This document shows positions 28,018 to 37,073 of a stretch of 64,000 nt of DNA, piece by piece. The first letter of the stretch is position 1. Each line of letters starts with the position of its first letter. The translations under genes were made by a program, and so were the position numbers. The notes beneath the pieces are model-generated. The model did not search any database, was not told the DNA's origin, and saw only the letters and a list, made by a program, of their open reading frames with translations. Origin of the DNA: Streptomyces sp. AM 4-1-1 (lineage in GTDB: Bacteria; Actinomycetota; Actinomycetes; Streptomycetales; Streptomycetaceae); NCBI RefSeq assembly GCF_029167625.1, contig NZ_CP119145.1, positions 1,674,001 through 1,738,000 of the forward strand, read 5' to 3'.

Positions 28018-28063
28018 TGACGGCTGACGGCTGACGGCTGACGGCTGACGGCTGACGGCTGAC
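28018..28063. repeat. Heptanucleotide tandem repeat (TGACGGC)6
   Basis: Six perfect TGACGGC units run from 28018 to 28059 with a partial seventh. They lie in the 489-bp gap (27884-28372) between the HAD and HNH nuclease genes, in which I see no gene. Confidence 0.9.
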
Positions 28064-28372
28064 CGATCCCCCCTCACACCCCGTCATCACGCCTGCTCGA
28101 TTCACCACCCCTGTTCCGATTCGCCACCCCTGCCCGGCGTTTCGAGCAGCGGGAGGGCGCGGAGGCAACCGGAACCGACAACTCCGCGCCCGCGCACCCG
28201 AGTCAGCCAAATCAACGGCCGACACACCGGCCCGGCACGCCCTACCCCTTGATGTGACGTGCGCATGTCGCCACGCTGTTACCTGGCGCCCACCCCACGG
28301 AAACCCGGCGCCGCCAGGATGGCCGGTGCCCCTCCGGGCAGGCCGAAATCCCCCCACATCAAGGGAGTTCAC

Positions 28373-29035
28373 ATGTCGGGCCTGATCAGCGCCTCACGTG
28401 TCTACGCGCGTCGAATCACCGTCACCCTCGCCTCGACCGCCCTCGCCGTCACCGCCGGGCTGCTCACCGCCCCCTCGGCCCAGGCGGCCATGCCCACCCC
28501 GGTCGACGCGGCCACCGCGCGCACCTATCTGGGTGAGCTCACCGTCCAGGCGGAGGGTTCCTCCAGCGGTTACAGCCGGGCGAAGTTCCCGCACTGGATC
28601 ACCCAGTCGGGCGCCTGCAACACCCGCGAGGTGGTTCTGAAGCGGGACGGCACGAACGTCCAGCAGAACGCCAGTTGCGCGGCGGTCAGCGGGAGTTGGT
28701 ACTCGGAGTACGACGGTGCGACCTGGACCGCCGCCTCCGACCTGGACATCGATCACATGGTGCCGCTCGCCGAGGCATGGCGGTCCGGCGCGAGCGGCTG
28801 GACCAACACCCAACGCCAGTCGTACGCCAACGACCTGACGCGTCCTCAGCTGATCGCCGTCACGGACAACGTCAATCAGGCGAAGAGCGACAAGGACCCG
28901 GCCGAGTGGCTGCCGCCGCGCGCCGCGTACCGCTGCACCTACGTACGCGCCTGGGTGCACGTCAAGCACTACTACGAGCTGACGGTGGACTCCGCCGAGA
29001 AGAGCGCGCTCCAGACCGCCCTCAAGGACTGCTGA
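28373..29035 (+). CDS. Secreted HNH-family nuclease (DUF1524/GmrSD C-terminal-like)
   Basis: ATG 28373 follows AAGGGAG; 220 residues. A signal peptide (TVTLASTALAVTAGLLTAPS, cleavage AQA-AM) is followed by a His-Me finger nuclease domain. It contains SDLDIDHMVPLAEAWRSGA (catalytic DH motif), DLTRPQLIAVTDNVNQAKSD and KDPAEWLPP, the hallmark of extracellular actinobacterial HNH nucleases. Four Cys (SGACNTRE, NASCAAV, AYRCTYV, LKDC) probably form two disulfides. It likely degrades extracellular nucleic acid for phosphate or carbon. A compound hairpin follows its stop. Confidence 0.88.
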   Translation: MSGLISASRVYARRITVTLASTALAVTAGLLTAPSAQAAMPTPVDAATARTYLGELTVQAEGSSSGYSRAKFPHWITQSGACNTREVVLKRDGTNVQQNASCAAVSGSWYSEYDGATWTAASDLDIDHMVPLAEAWRSGASGWTNTQRQSYANDLTRPQLIAVTDNVNQAKSDKDPAEWLPPRAAYRCTYVRAWVHVKHYYELTVDSAEKSALQTALKDC

Positions 29036-29042
29036 ATCCACC

Positions 29043-29111
29043 GCCGGGCCGCCCATGGACCGAAAACCGGTCCACTTCGAGGGCGCACACACCGATGACG
29101 GGCGGCCCGGC
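29043..29111. terminator. Compound hairpin after the HNH nuclease gene
   Basis: An outer 12-bp stem (29043-29054 with 29100-29111) encloses an inner hairpin TGGACCG-AAAAC-CGGTCCA (29056-29074). It begins 8 bp after the stop. Confidence 0.65.
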
Positions 29112-30100
29112 GCGGGACCGTGTCCATCGCCACCCCGTCTTACTTCGCCCGCCCCGCTCGTAGCGGATCGTCCCGGTACGTGACGGTGACGCGCGGCCCG
29201 GACACCATCGGCCGGTCCGGCTCCGACCGCCGCGACGGACGCCGGACCGGCCGGAACGTACGGAAGCCGACCGCGCAATTTCGGCCGAGTACGGCTCCTC
29301 GCGGTGGACAGCGCCTCGGCCCGTGTGCTCAACGGGTAGTGGCCTGCGGCACCCAACTCCGAGGGGCGCAAAGGTTCGTGCGAAGAAGCCCGCACCAACT
29401 CCCGTCCGTACGACCGAAGGCCGTTCGACACCTCGCCTCCCCCGCCACCGCTCCCAGTGGTACACGAACCCGGGGGCCGGGAGCCGTCGCACCCGCCCGG
29501 ACACGCGCGCCGGTCCGGCGGGGCACCGACACCGCTCCGGCGAGAGGCCGCGCCGACGCTGCGACCTGGAGCGTTGACCGTCCTCCCCACCCACCCCTCC
29601 GCTCCTTCCCCCCTCCCGACGGCGCCGGGCGGGCGTCACGGGACGGCGAGGACGGCCCGGCGACGGTTTGCGCGATGTGGGGCGATGTGCGCCTTCCGTG
29701 CCCCACGGAGACGGGACGGCTCCGTCGATGCGCCCGACGGGGCCCCGGGGAACACACCCCCGGGCTGACCTGCCCTCCTGCGCGCACCCCGGCGCCGCAC
29801 GCTTCGAAGCCCGCCCCGCCCACCGGTCGCCGCCGTCCCGGCGATCACTCCGGACCGGTCCTGGAGCCGGTCGGCCGGGTGAATTGACAGTGGTCCACCA
29901 AATGAAAACGCCCCGATCCGCAGTTCGGTGAGCGGTCGGGAAGCCTCCGCTCACATGGCCGAAAAACTGCGCCGTCATTGGTTCAGGCCACGAAGGCAAC
30001 CACAGGTCCGCAGTTGAAAGCGGAACAGGCGCGAAATACCCGCCACGACGAGCCAGTTGTTTTCAGCCAGGGGGCAGGATGTTGAACTTGTAAGCATTAG
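29112..30100. other. About 1 kb with no supported gene
   Basis: Open frames exist on both strands but read as Arg/Pro/Gly/Thr-rich sequence without ribosome sites or recognisable domains. The last 150 bases before the iron box (from about 29880) are markedly less GC-rich, as expected of a promoter region. The segment may hold a small RNA or a decayed gene; nothing specific is recognisable. Confidence 0.5.
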
Positions 30101-30119
30101 TGAGGTGTCCCTAACCTTA
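30101..30119 (-). promoter_or_regulatory. Putative DmdR/IdeR iron box
   Basis: On the minus strand TAAGGTTAGGGACACCTCA matches the actinobacterial iron box TTAGGTTAGGCTCACCTAA at 15 of 19 positions, including the full AGGTTAGG and ACCT half-sites. It ends 50 bp before the DoxX start codon, where bound regulator would block transcription under iron sufficiency. Confidence 0.55.
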
Positions 30120-30169
30120 TGGCCCCAATCGGTTCTCGCCCCCCACCCCGACCGAAGGAGCCACCCCCC

Positions 30170-30625
30170 ATGTACACACGTCTGAACCGTGCGCAGCCCT
30201 ATGCGATCTCCCTGTTCCGCGTCGTGATCGGTCTCTTCTTCACCTGCCATGGCATCGCCTCGCTCTTCGGGGTTCTCGGCGGAGCGATGGGAGGCGGCTC
30301 CATCCCCGTCGGCACCTGGCCCGGCTGGTACGCGGCGGTGATCCAACTCGTCGGCGGCGCCCTGGTCACACTCGGACTGGGCACCCGCGTCGCCGCCTTC
30401 ATATCGTCCGGCTCCATGGCCTACGCCTACTTCAACGTCCACCAGTCGCACGCCCTGCTCCCGATCCAGAACGGCGGCGAGGCGTCGGCGACCTTCTGCT
30501 GGGCCTTCCTGCTCCTGGTCTTCACCGGCCCCGGGGCGTTCGCCCTGGACCGGCTGTTCACGCCGCGCGGCGCGGAACGGAGCGAGGAGGAGCAGCCCGA
30601 GCGGATCACGGCCGTCACGGTCTGA
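30170..30625 (+). CDS. DoxX family membrane protein
   Basis: ATG 30170 follows GAAGGAG; 151 residues with four hydrophobic helices. The N-terminal ISLFRVVIGLFFTCHGIASL, the loop GTWPGWYAAVIQLVGGALV and the third-helix region AYFNVHQSHALLPIQNGGE are characteristic of DoxX proteins. In mycobacteria a DoxX protein couples thiol and superoxide stress responses at the membrane. The upstream iron box suggests iron-dependent repression here; the convergent neighbour is a superoxide dismutase-like gene, which may be a functional link. Confidence 0.85.
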   Translation: MYTRLNRAQPYAISLFRVVIGLFFTCHGIASLFGVLGGAMGGGSIPVGTWPGWYAAVIQLVGGALVTLGLGTRVAAFISSGSMAYAYFNVHQSHALLPIQNGGEASATFCWAFLLLVFTGPGAFALDRLFTPRGAERSEEEQPERITAVTV

Positions 30626-30733
30626 CCCCGCCCGTCCGCACACCGTGCGGGGCCGGACCCCACGTCCGACCCCGCACGAGCCGCCGCTCCTCCCCGCCCC
30701 CTCCGATCCTCGACGCCTACGTCCCCCCGTCCG

Positions 30734-31492
30734 TCACAGCGCCCCGTACGAACCGAACGGCACGGTGAAGCACGCCAGCCGCGCACCCGCACCGCCCGGA
30801 GCGTCATGGATCACCACCGAACCCGCGCCACCCGGCCGGAACCCCCATCCGTGCCGGGCCCGCGCCGAGCCCTCGCCGTTGGCGTCGGTCCTGAAGTCGA
30901 GCCAGACCTCGTTCCCCGGTTCGGCCGTCGGCGAGGAGCGGTGCTGGTAGTGCGGCCCCGCGTCCTTCGGGTCCGAGCCGCAGGGCGCGGTGTGCACATG
31001 CATCCCGTACGCCCGTCCCGGCACCAGCCCGCGCAGCCGCGCCGTCACCGTCGTCCCCGTGTCCACGGAGAACTGCCCGATCTCGATCCGGGCCGCTGCC
31101 GGTACGAGCCGCATGTCGTACGTCTTCGCGGGGGACGGGACGAAGGCGCTGGGCGGTGCGAAGGTCCCCTCGGCCCGCAGCCAGTACCCCCCGCCGTCGA
31201 GACGGCCGCTGCCTACCCTGCCGTTCCCGGCGGCGCCGCCCGCGCCGCCGCTGTCGCTCCCGGGCGTGCCGCCCGGCACCGCGCTCACAGTGCCCGCTCC
31301 GCCCACCAGTAGAGCCAGAGCCGTGATCACGGCCGGCACACCTGCCCCGCCGACCCGCCGCGCCCGCGCCGCGCCGACCACGCGCCGCTCCTCTTCCCCC
31401 TCTGCCGTATCCGCTGTATCCGCAGTACAGACCGCGTCAGCCGTACACGCCGTGTCAGCCGTTTTCGCCGTACGTGGTACCCGTGCCGTCAT
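30734..31492 (-). CDS. Secreted Cu/Zn-type (possibly copper-only) superoxide dismutase
   Basis: ATG 31492 follows AGGGAG; 252 residues. The N-terminus has odd TAD/CTAD repeats before a membrane or signal helix (VPAVITALALLVGG). The SOD domain keeps the copper ligands in GMHVHTAPCG (two His), AGPHYQHR and GSVVIHDAP, and Cys in HTAPCG and ARLACFTV for the structural disulfide. The zinc loop between AGPHYQHR and NEVWLDFRTDANG is short and lacks the usual spaced His/Asp set, so zinc may be absent. It would dismutate superoxide outside the membrane. Confidence 0.75.
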   Translation of the reverse strand: MTARVPRTAKTADTACTADAVCTADTADTAEGEEERRVVGAARARRVGGAGVPAVITALALLVGGAGTVSAVPGGTPGSDSGGAGGAAGNGRVGSGRLDGGGYWLRAEGTFAPPSAFVPSPAKTYDMRLVPAAARIEIGQFSVDTGTTVTARLRGLVPGRAYGMHVHTAPCGSDPKDAGPHYQHRSSPTAEPGNEVWLDFRTDANGEGSARARHGWGFRPGGAGSVVIHDAPGGAGARLACFTVPFGSYGAL

Positions 31493-31699
31493 TGGTCGCG
31501 CTCCCTGTTGGGTGTGTTTGTCCGTGGCCCCCTTCCGTTCAACGCGCGTCCCCTCCCCAGGGGTGCACGTGAGGTGCACAACATAACCCGCTCTTTGGTG
31601 ATGTCCAGGCAAACCGCGGGCGTACGCTGTACAGCTGGCCCTGCCGCTCCTGCCGCTCCCCTGCGACGTCGCGGCGTCGCTACGGATCGGGGAGTAAAG

Positions 31700-32362
31700 G
31701 TGCTTGAGAGTGTGGGTGCGCTGACCGGCAGCCCATGGATCTACGCGGTCGTCGCCCTCTCGGTGCTTCTGGATGTCTTCCTGCCCGTCCTGCCCAGTGG
31801 TGTGCTGGTGATCACGGCCGCCACGGCCGCCGCCGGTTCCACCACCGTGGTGAGCGCCGCGGGCCAGGTGCCCCGCGAGGTCCCCTCCCTCCTCGCCCTG
31901 ATCCTGTGCGCGGCCACCGCGTCGGTGCTCGGCGATCTCGTCGCGTACCGGCTCGCCTGGCGCGGGGGCGAACGCCTGGACCGGGCCATCGCCGGCTCCC
32001 GTCGGCTGACGACCGCGCAGGAACGCCTCGGTGCCGCGCTCAGCCGCGGTGGCGGCCTTCTCGTCGTCATCGCCCGGTTCGCCCCGGCGGGCCGCTCGGT
32101 GGTCTCGCTGGGCGCGGGCGCCGCACACCGCAGGGCGAAGGAGTTCCTGCCGTGGTCGGCCCTGGCGGGCGTGGCCTGGGCGGGTTACAGCGTGGGCCTC
32201 GGCTACGTCGGCGGCCAGTGGCTGGGCGCGAGCTGGCTGGGCACCGCCGTGTCGGTCCTCGCCCTGTTCGTCGCGGGCTCCGTGGCGGCGTACGTGATGC
32301 GCCGCCCCGCGGCGGCCGCGGCGGCCGCCGCCGTACCGTTGACGCCGTCGGCCCGCCCCTGA
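31700..32362 (+). CDS. DedA/SNARE-associated family membrane protein
   Basis: GTG 31700 follows GGGGAG; 220 residues. The DedA features are VFLPVLPSGVLVITAA after the first helix, the amphipathic GDLVAYRLAWRGGERLD, and the conserved RFAPAGRSVVSLGAGAAHRRAKEF with the essential Arg residues. DedA proteins are undecaprenyl-phosphate or phospholipid translocases that return lipid carriers across the membrane. An Ala-rich C-terminus follows the last helix. It is divergent from the SOD gene across a 207-bp promoter region. Confidence 0.83.
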   Translation: MLESVGALTGSPWIYAVVALSVLLDVFLPVLPSGVLVITAATAAAGSTTVVSAAGQVPREVPSLLALILCAATASVLGDLVAYRLAWRGGERLDRAIAGSRRLTTAQERLGAALSRGGGLLVVIARFAPAGRSVVSLGAGAAHRRAKEFLPWSALAGVAWAGYSVGLGYVGGQWLGASWLGTAVSVLALFVAGSVAAYVMRRPAAAAAAAAVPLTPSARP

Positions 32363-32458
32363 CGCCGGCACCGGCCCACCCCGGTGGCTCCCCGAGCGAA
32401 GACCGGCGGATGGGGAGTCCGGATGCGGCGGCACCTGTATGGGTCGCGGAACGACCGT

Positions 32459-32899
32459 TCACGCCACCGGCCTGTTGTGGTAGCTGCACAGGGCCCAGAT
32501 CACGAAGACGTCGATGGCGACGGAGATGATCGCCCACACCGGCTGGTACGGCAGCCACATGAAGTTGGCGACGACGCTGAGCGCGGCCAGCCCCACGCCT
32601 GTCGCGCGGGCCCACAGGGCGCCCGACAGGATGCCCCAGCCGATCAGCAGGAGAACCACACCGAGCACGAGGTGGACCCAGCCCCAGGTCGTCACGTCGA
32701 ACTTGAAGACGTACTGGTCGATGCGGGCGTAGACGTCGTCGGACGCGATCCCCGCGATGCCCTTCACGATTCCGAGGACACCGTCCACCATCAGCAGGAC
32801 ACCGGCGAACGTGATCCCGCCGGCCGCCCAGGGACTGCCGCCGTCGCCGGCGGGGACGCGCTGGCGCGCGCCACCGGGCGTGGGGGTCGACTGTGTCAT
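32459..32899 (-). CDS. DUF7144 family membrane protein
   Basis: ATG 32899 follows AAGGAG; 146 residues, four helices. The pattern WAAGGITFAGVLLMVDGVLGI, YVFKFDVTTWGWVHLVLG and MWLPYQPVWAIISVAIDVFV is typical of this actinobacterial membrane family, formerly annotated as hypothetical. Its function is unknown. The N-terminal 28 residues are a flexible Pro/Gly-rich segment. Confidence 0.8.
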   Translation of the reverse strand: MTQSTPTPGGARQRVPAGDGGSPWAAGGITFAGVLLMVDGVLGIVKGIAGIASDDVYARIDQYVFKFDVTTWGWVHLVLGVVLLLIGWGILSGALWARATGVGLAALSVVANFMWLPYQPVWAIISVAIDVFVIWALCSYHNRPVA

Positions 32900-33150
32900 G
32901 GGAAGCTCCTTCACCGGGACGGACACGACTCGGACCGACCCTGCCCGCCCCACCTCCGAGCAGCCAGCCGGGCACACCCGTACGGGTGACGGCGCCCCGC
33001 CCTCGTACGTCCGTCCGGGCTCCGACGACGACGGTTGCGGCGACGCGCCACCCCTCGTGGGGATCGTCGGCATTCGCCCTCGCACGCGCCGTGCCTCCTG
33101 CCACACTGGGGGCGCTGCGAGCCCGCCACGGTGAAAGGGAGCCGGTACGC

Positions 33151-33600
33151 ATGGACGGCGAACAGGAGCGGCCCTACACCAAGGACGAAGTGCTGCACGG
33201 CATCGCGCTCATCCAGGCACACCTGGCGGAGGACACGGACGCGATAACGGTCCTGCACGGCGACGAGGAGGACCCGAAGGCGGCGTTCGAGATCGCGCGG
33301 GCGATGTTCGCGCTGACGCACATCATCGTCTACGGGGCGATCGTCCCGCAGATGTGGGTCATCAAGAAGGACTTCTCGTACGGCCACACGAACAACGTCC
33401 CCGAACTCAGCCTCGCGCTCCTGATGGTGGAACGCGTGGAACACCGCCTGGAACTGGCCGACACCCACCCCGTGGTCAACGCCCTGTCGATGGGCGATGT
33501 GATGGGCCTGATCGTGCGGTGCGCGGGGACCGACATGGACGACGTACCGGAATTCCTCGACTCGGTACGCGAACGGACCCTGCGCTCCATGCCGTCATGA
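33151..33600 (+). CDS. Conserved hypothetical helical protein
   Basis: ATG 33151 follows GAAAGGGAG; 149 residues, predicted soluble and mostly helical. It contains AAFEIARAMFALTHIIVYGA, LSLALLMVERVEHRLEL and an acidic C-terminal segment. I do not recognise a characterised family. It has normal codon bias and a good ribosome site, so it is a real gene. It sits between DUF7144 (divergent) and murJ. Confidence 0.65.
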   Translation: MDGEQERPYTKDEVLHGIALIQAHLAEDTDAITVLHGDEEDPKAAFEIARAMFALTHIIVYGAIVPQMWVIKKDFSYGHTNNVPELSLALLMVERVEHRLELADTHPVVNALSMGDVMGLIVRCAGTDMDDVPEFLDSVRERTLRSMPS

Positions 33601-33659
33601 CTTGTGGGCCGGCGGGCCCAGCCGAAAGGACGATGATCCCAACACCGTAGATTACTCCC

Positions 33660-35345
33660 ATGGTTGAGGGCACGCCGACTGCGGCGAGATCGGGTCCACG
33701 AGGCCGACGCACCCGTGGGCGCCATGCGGCCGTGAAGCCGGGCCCGGCAAAGGGCGGACTGATGCGCTCGTCCATGCTGATGGCAGCGGGGACGGTCGTT
33801 TCCCGGGCAACCGGGCTGCTCAGGACGGTACTTCAAGCCGGAGCACTGGGTACGGGGCTCCTCGCCACGACGTACAACCAGGCCAATGTGGTGCCCGCCA
33901 GCCTGTACTTCCTGCTCATCGGCGGTGCGCTGAACTCCGTCCTCGTACCGCAGTTGGTCCGGGCAAGGATTGAACACGCCGACGGGGGCAGGGCGTTCGA
34001 GCAGCGTTTGGTCACCCTCACGATGTCCGTACTCGGAGTCGGCACACTGCTGGCCGTATGGGCGGCGCCGCAGATCATCGGCCTCTATCAGAGCGACACA
34101 CCGGACAATCACGAGGCGTTCCGGCTTACGGTGGTCTTCGCCCGGTTCCTGCTTCCGCAGATATTCTTCTACGGACTGTTCAGCATTCTGGGTCAAGTGC
34201 TCAACGCGCGGAATAAGTTCGGCGCGATGATGTGGACCCCGGTCCTCAACAACGTCGTGCTGATCGGCATGTTCGGCGTGTACCTCGGCATGATGACCGT
34301 CCCGGACAGGGTGCAGGACATCACGGGCGCGCAGGTCACACTGCTGGGCGCGGGGACCACGCTCGCCCTGGCCGTCCAGGCCCTCTCGCTGGTCCCCTTC
34401 GCCCGGGCCGCCGGGTTCCGCTTCCGCCCCCGCTTCGACTGGCGCGGCACCGGTCTGGGCAAGAGCGTCGGCGCGGCCCGCTGGACGCTGCTGTTCGTCC
34501 TCAGCAACCTCGTGGCGAGCACCGTGGTGACCCGCTACGCCTCCGCCGCGGACACGGCCCTTCCGCGCGGTGGTGTGGGCTTCTCCGCCTATACGTACGC
34601 ACAGACCATCTGGTCACTGCCACAGTCCGTCATCACCGTTTCGCTGGTCACCGCTCTGCTGCCGAGGATGAGCCGGGCCGTCGCCGAACACCGCCTGGAC
34701 GACATGCGGGACGACCTGTCACGGGCGCTTCGGATCAGCGGCGTCGTCATCGTCCCCGCCGCCTTCTTCTTCGTGGCCCTCGGCCCGCAGCTGGCGCAGG
34801 TGGTCTTCGCCCACGGGGCGGCCGACAGAACGTCCATCGTTCCGTTGGGGCAGATGCTTCAGGCATTCGGACTCGGCCTGATCCCGTTCTCGGCGCAGTA
34901 CATGCTGCTGCGCGGCTTCTACGCCTTCGAGGACACCCGGACCCCGTTCTGGATGGCGGCCTGGATCAGCGCGGCCGACATCGTCCTGGCGACCGCCTGT
35001 CATCTCCTGCTGCCACCGCGCTGGTCGGTCATCGGCCTGGCTGCGGCCTACGCCGCCTCGTACGGCCTCGGCCTGCTCGTCACCGCGCTCCTCCTGCGAC
35101 GGCGCCTCGAAGGCAGACTGGACGGCAGAAGGCTGTGCCGCACCTACGGCAAGCTGACGGCCTCCGCCCTCGTGGCCGGAGCCCTCGGCTGGTACGTGGC
35201 CCGCTCCTGTTCCACCGCCACGTCGACGACCTGGTCACCCGCACTGAGCCTGGCGGCGGGGGGCTTCACGATGCTCGTCCTGTTCGTGCTGCTCGCCCGG
35301 ACCCTGAGGATCACCGAACTACGGAGCCTGCCGGGGCTGGGGTGA
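33660..35345 (+). CDS. murJ: MurJ-type lipid II flippase (MviN family)
   Basis: The 561-residue protein has about 14 helices with the MurJ pattern RSSMLMAAGTVVSRATGLLR at the N-terminus, then LYFLLIGGALNSVLVPQL, FFYGLFSILGQVLNARNKFG, MMWTPVLNNVVLI and LLRGFYAFEDTRTPFWMAAW. Family members flip lipid II across the membrane. Streptomycetes have several paralogues, so this may not be the essential housekeeping copy. ATG 33660 has no Shine-Dalgarno; a TAGATT hexamer at 33648-33653 would give a leaderless transcript. ATG 33762 is an alternative start. It abuts the decayed island that begins around 35.4 kb. Confidence 0.82.
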   Translation: MVEGTPTAARSGPRGRRTRGRHAAVKPGPAKGGLMRSSMLMAAGTVVSRATGLLRTVLQAGALGTGLLATTYNQANVVPASLYFLLIGGALNSVLVPQLVRARIEHADGGRAFEQRLVTLTMSVLGVGTLLAVWAAPQIIGLYQSDTPDNHEAFRLTVVFARFLLPQIFFYGLFSILGQVLNARNKFGAMMWTPVLNNVVLIGMFGVYLGMMTVPDRVQDITGAQVTLLGAGTTLALAVQALSLVPFARAAGFRFRPRFDWRGTGLGKSVGAARWTLLFVLSNLVASTVVTRYASAADTALPRGGVGFSAYTYAQTIWSLPQSVITVSLVTALLPRMSRAVAEHRLDDMRDDLSRALRISGVVIVPAAFFFVALGPQLAQVVFAHGAADRTSIVPLGQMLQAFGLGLIPFSAQYMLLRGFYAFEDTRTPFWMAAWISAADIVLATACHLLLPPRWSVIGLAAAYAASYGLGLLVTALLLRRRLEGRLDGRRLCRTYGKLTASALVAGALGWYVARSCSTATSTTWSPALSLAAGGFTMLVLFVLLARTLRITELRSLPGLG

Positions 35346-35424
35346 GCCTGGAGCGCCCCGGCGGGGCGGGGCGCGGGGAGTTGTGGGGTTCATCCTGCGA
35401 GGTGTCTCGCATATGGATCAGCAG

Positions 35425-36600
35425 GTCAGACCGCGGTGGTCAGGGCGGTCTCCTCCGGTTCGGCGGCCTGAGGCCGGTCTTGTCCTCGCGAGGCAGAAGC
35501 AAGAGGGTGGCCAGGAGCAGCACGCCGGCGACGCCGATCGCGATGCGGGTGCCGGTGACAGCGGCCAGAATGCCCTACGGCACGGTCAGCGCGGCAATCG
35601 CGCCGGTGCCGGTCACATTCCAGGCCACCAGGACCCGGCCGACCCGCTCGGACGGCACCCGCTGAAGGCGCTCGGTCACGAACAGCGGGTTGAACACCCC
35701 CCATGCAGGTGATCAGGGCGAATTCGACGGCGATGACCAGGACCACGCCGACGGTCCCGGGCATGACCATGAACAGCCCCAGGGGCCACAGGGCCCGCAG
35801 GGTCCCGGAGATCATCGGGCAGCCAGGCGCGGGCAGATCTGAGCCCCGAAGAATCCGCCGGCGCAGGGCAGGCCGAAGGCGAGCCCGTACTGCCACGCTG
35901 CCCAGACCAGTTCGTCCAGCAGCAGGACGGCTACCAGCGTTTCGGTGGCCATGATCAGCGCGTTGACGGTCACGGTGTTCCAGAGCAGCGGGCGCAGCCG
36001 CCGATCGTCGTGGATGAAAGTCCAGCCCTTGACGAGGTCCGAAGCCCGGAACCTCTCGCCCTCGGCCCGCTCCGGCCCGCGCTCCTCCTGCCGGATCGCC
36101 CCGATCCCGAGCGCGGACACCAGGAATCCGACGGCGTTGGCGATCACGGTGACCACGGGCCCCAGCAGGCTGATCGCCGCGCCACCCAGAGTCGGGCCGA
36201 CGGCTGTGGCGGTCCAGGTGATCGACTCGAAACGGCCGTTGGCGACCAGCAGGTGGTCCGGACGCAAGAGCTGCTTGAGATAGGCGCCGCCGGCGGAGGT
36301 GAGCGCGACGTTCGCGGCGGCGCCGATCACAGAGACGATCAGGAGCTGGGTGTAGGTCAGCCGCCCGGAGAAGTAGGTGACCGGGATCGTCAGCAGGGCG
36401 CCGAACCGCACCGGATCAGTGACGACCATGACCGGCTTCTTAGGACGGGCCTCGACCCACGGGCTGAGCGGGAGCGCGAGGACCGCGCCGACCGCCAGGC
36501 CGACGGCCGCCAGCGTCGAAACCGCGGCCAGGCCGACGTGAAGCACCTGGATCGGGACGAGGGGAAACGCGCCGAACCCCAGCCAGGTACCGACCATGGA
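35425..36600 (-). pseudogene. Decayed MFS exporter (MFS_3/EntS-like)
   Basis: The first part is intact from about 36600 (SMVGTWLGFGAFPLVPIQVL) to about 35812 and shows MFS helices, the loop PWVEARPKKPVMVVTDPVRF and SITWTATAVGPTLGGAAI. The usual first 10-15 residues are missing. The frame breaks near 35812 (one base missing between GAQICPRLAAR and MISGTLRALW) and again near 35700 at a C run (ALITCMG to FNPLFVTERLQRVPSERVGR). An in-frame stop lies near 35576, inside the last helix pair. With two frameshifts, one nonsense codon and a cut 5' end, it is a pseudogene. Confidence 0.8.
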
Positions 36601-36994
36601 CGCGGCTAACGCCACCCAGCAGGCGGTTTCCAAGCGCGTGGCGAACCTGGAACGCACACTCGGGGTGGCTCTCTTCGTCCGCACCGCCCGCGGTGCCCAC
36701 CTCACCCTGGACGGGCATGCGTTCTTCCCGCACGCCCACGAGGTCCTGCGCGCCGTGGAACGCGCGGCCACCTCGGTACGCCCCGGTCAACGGGCCCTGC
36801 GGGTGGACGTGCTCAACCGAAGCATCGCCCCGGCCCTGGCCCTGCAAGGCTGCACCCGACTCTCGGGGCACTACGCAGGCACCTCCTCCGGACACGCCCG
36901 ACGGCACCGGCTGAACTCTGGACACCGAGCTGGGCCCGTTCGCGCTCCTGACACCGCGCCTCCCCGCCCCCGGAGGCGAGGAGGCGCGTCGTAG
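36596..36994 (+). pseudogene. LysR-type regulator fragment
   Basis: The reading frame begins inside a LysR helix-turn-helix: ATQQAVSKRVANLERTLGVA, then LFVRTARGAHLTLDGHAFFP, ending after about 85 recognisable residues at RALRVDVLNRSIAPALALQ. The usual first 15-20 residues and the whole effector domain are missing, replaced by unrelated sequence from about 36850. The fragment starts exactly where the oppositely oriented MFS fragment begins, marking a rearrangement junction at about 36597. Confidence 0.7.
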
Positions 36995-37073
36995 GACGAC
37001 CTGTGGACCGCATGCCGGCAGGACACCCCGGCCGTTACCGACCAGCCAATTGATGCCCGAAGCGGATGTCGGA

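Noticed and set aside
29120..29887. Open frame of about 255 codons in the empty kilobase
   Set aside because: The product is Arg/Pro/Thr/Gly-rich without hydrophobic core, domain or ribosome site; codon pattern is that of non-coding GC-rich DNA.
35346..35424. Second attachment site (tRNA-Val 3' duplicate) at the left edge of the island
   Set aside because: I searched by eye for a copy of the T-loop/acceptor sequence (GGTTTCGAACCG) outside the tRNA and found none, so the left boundary of the element is undefined.
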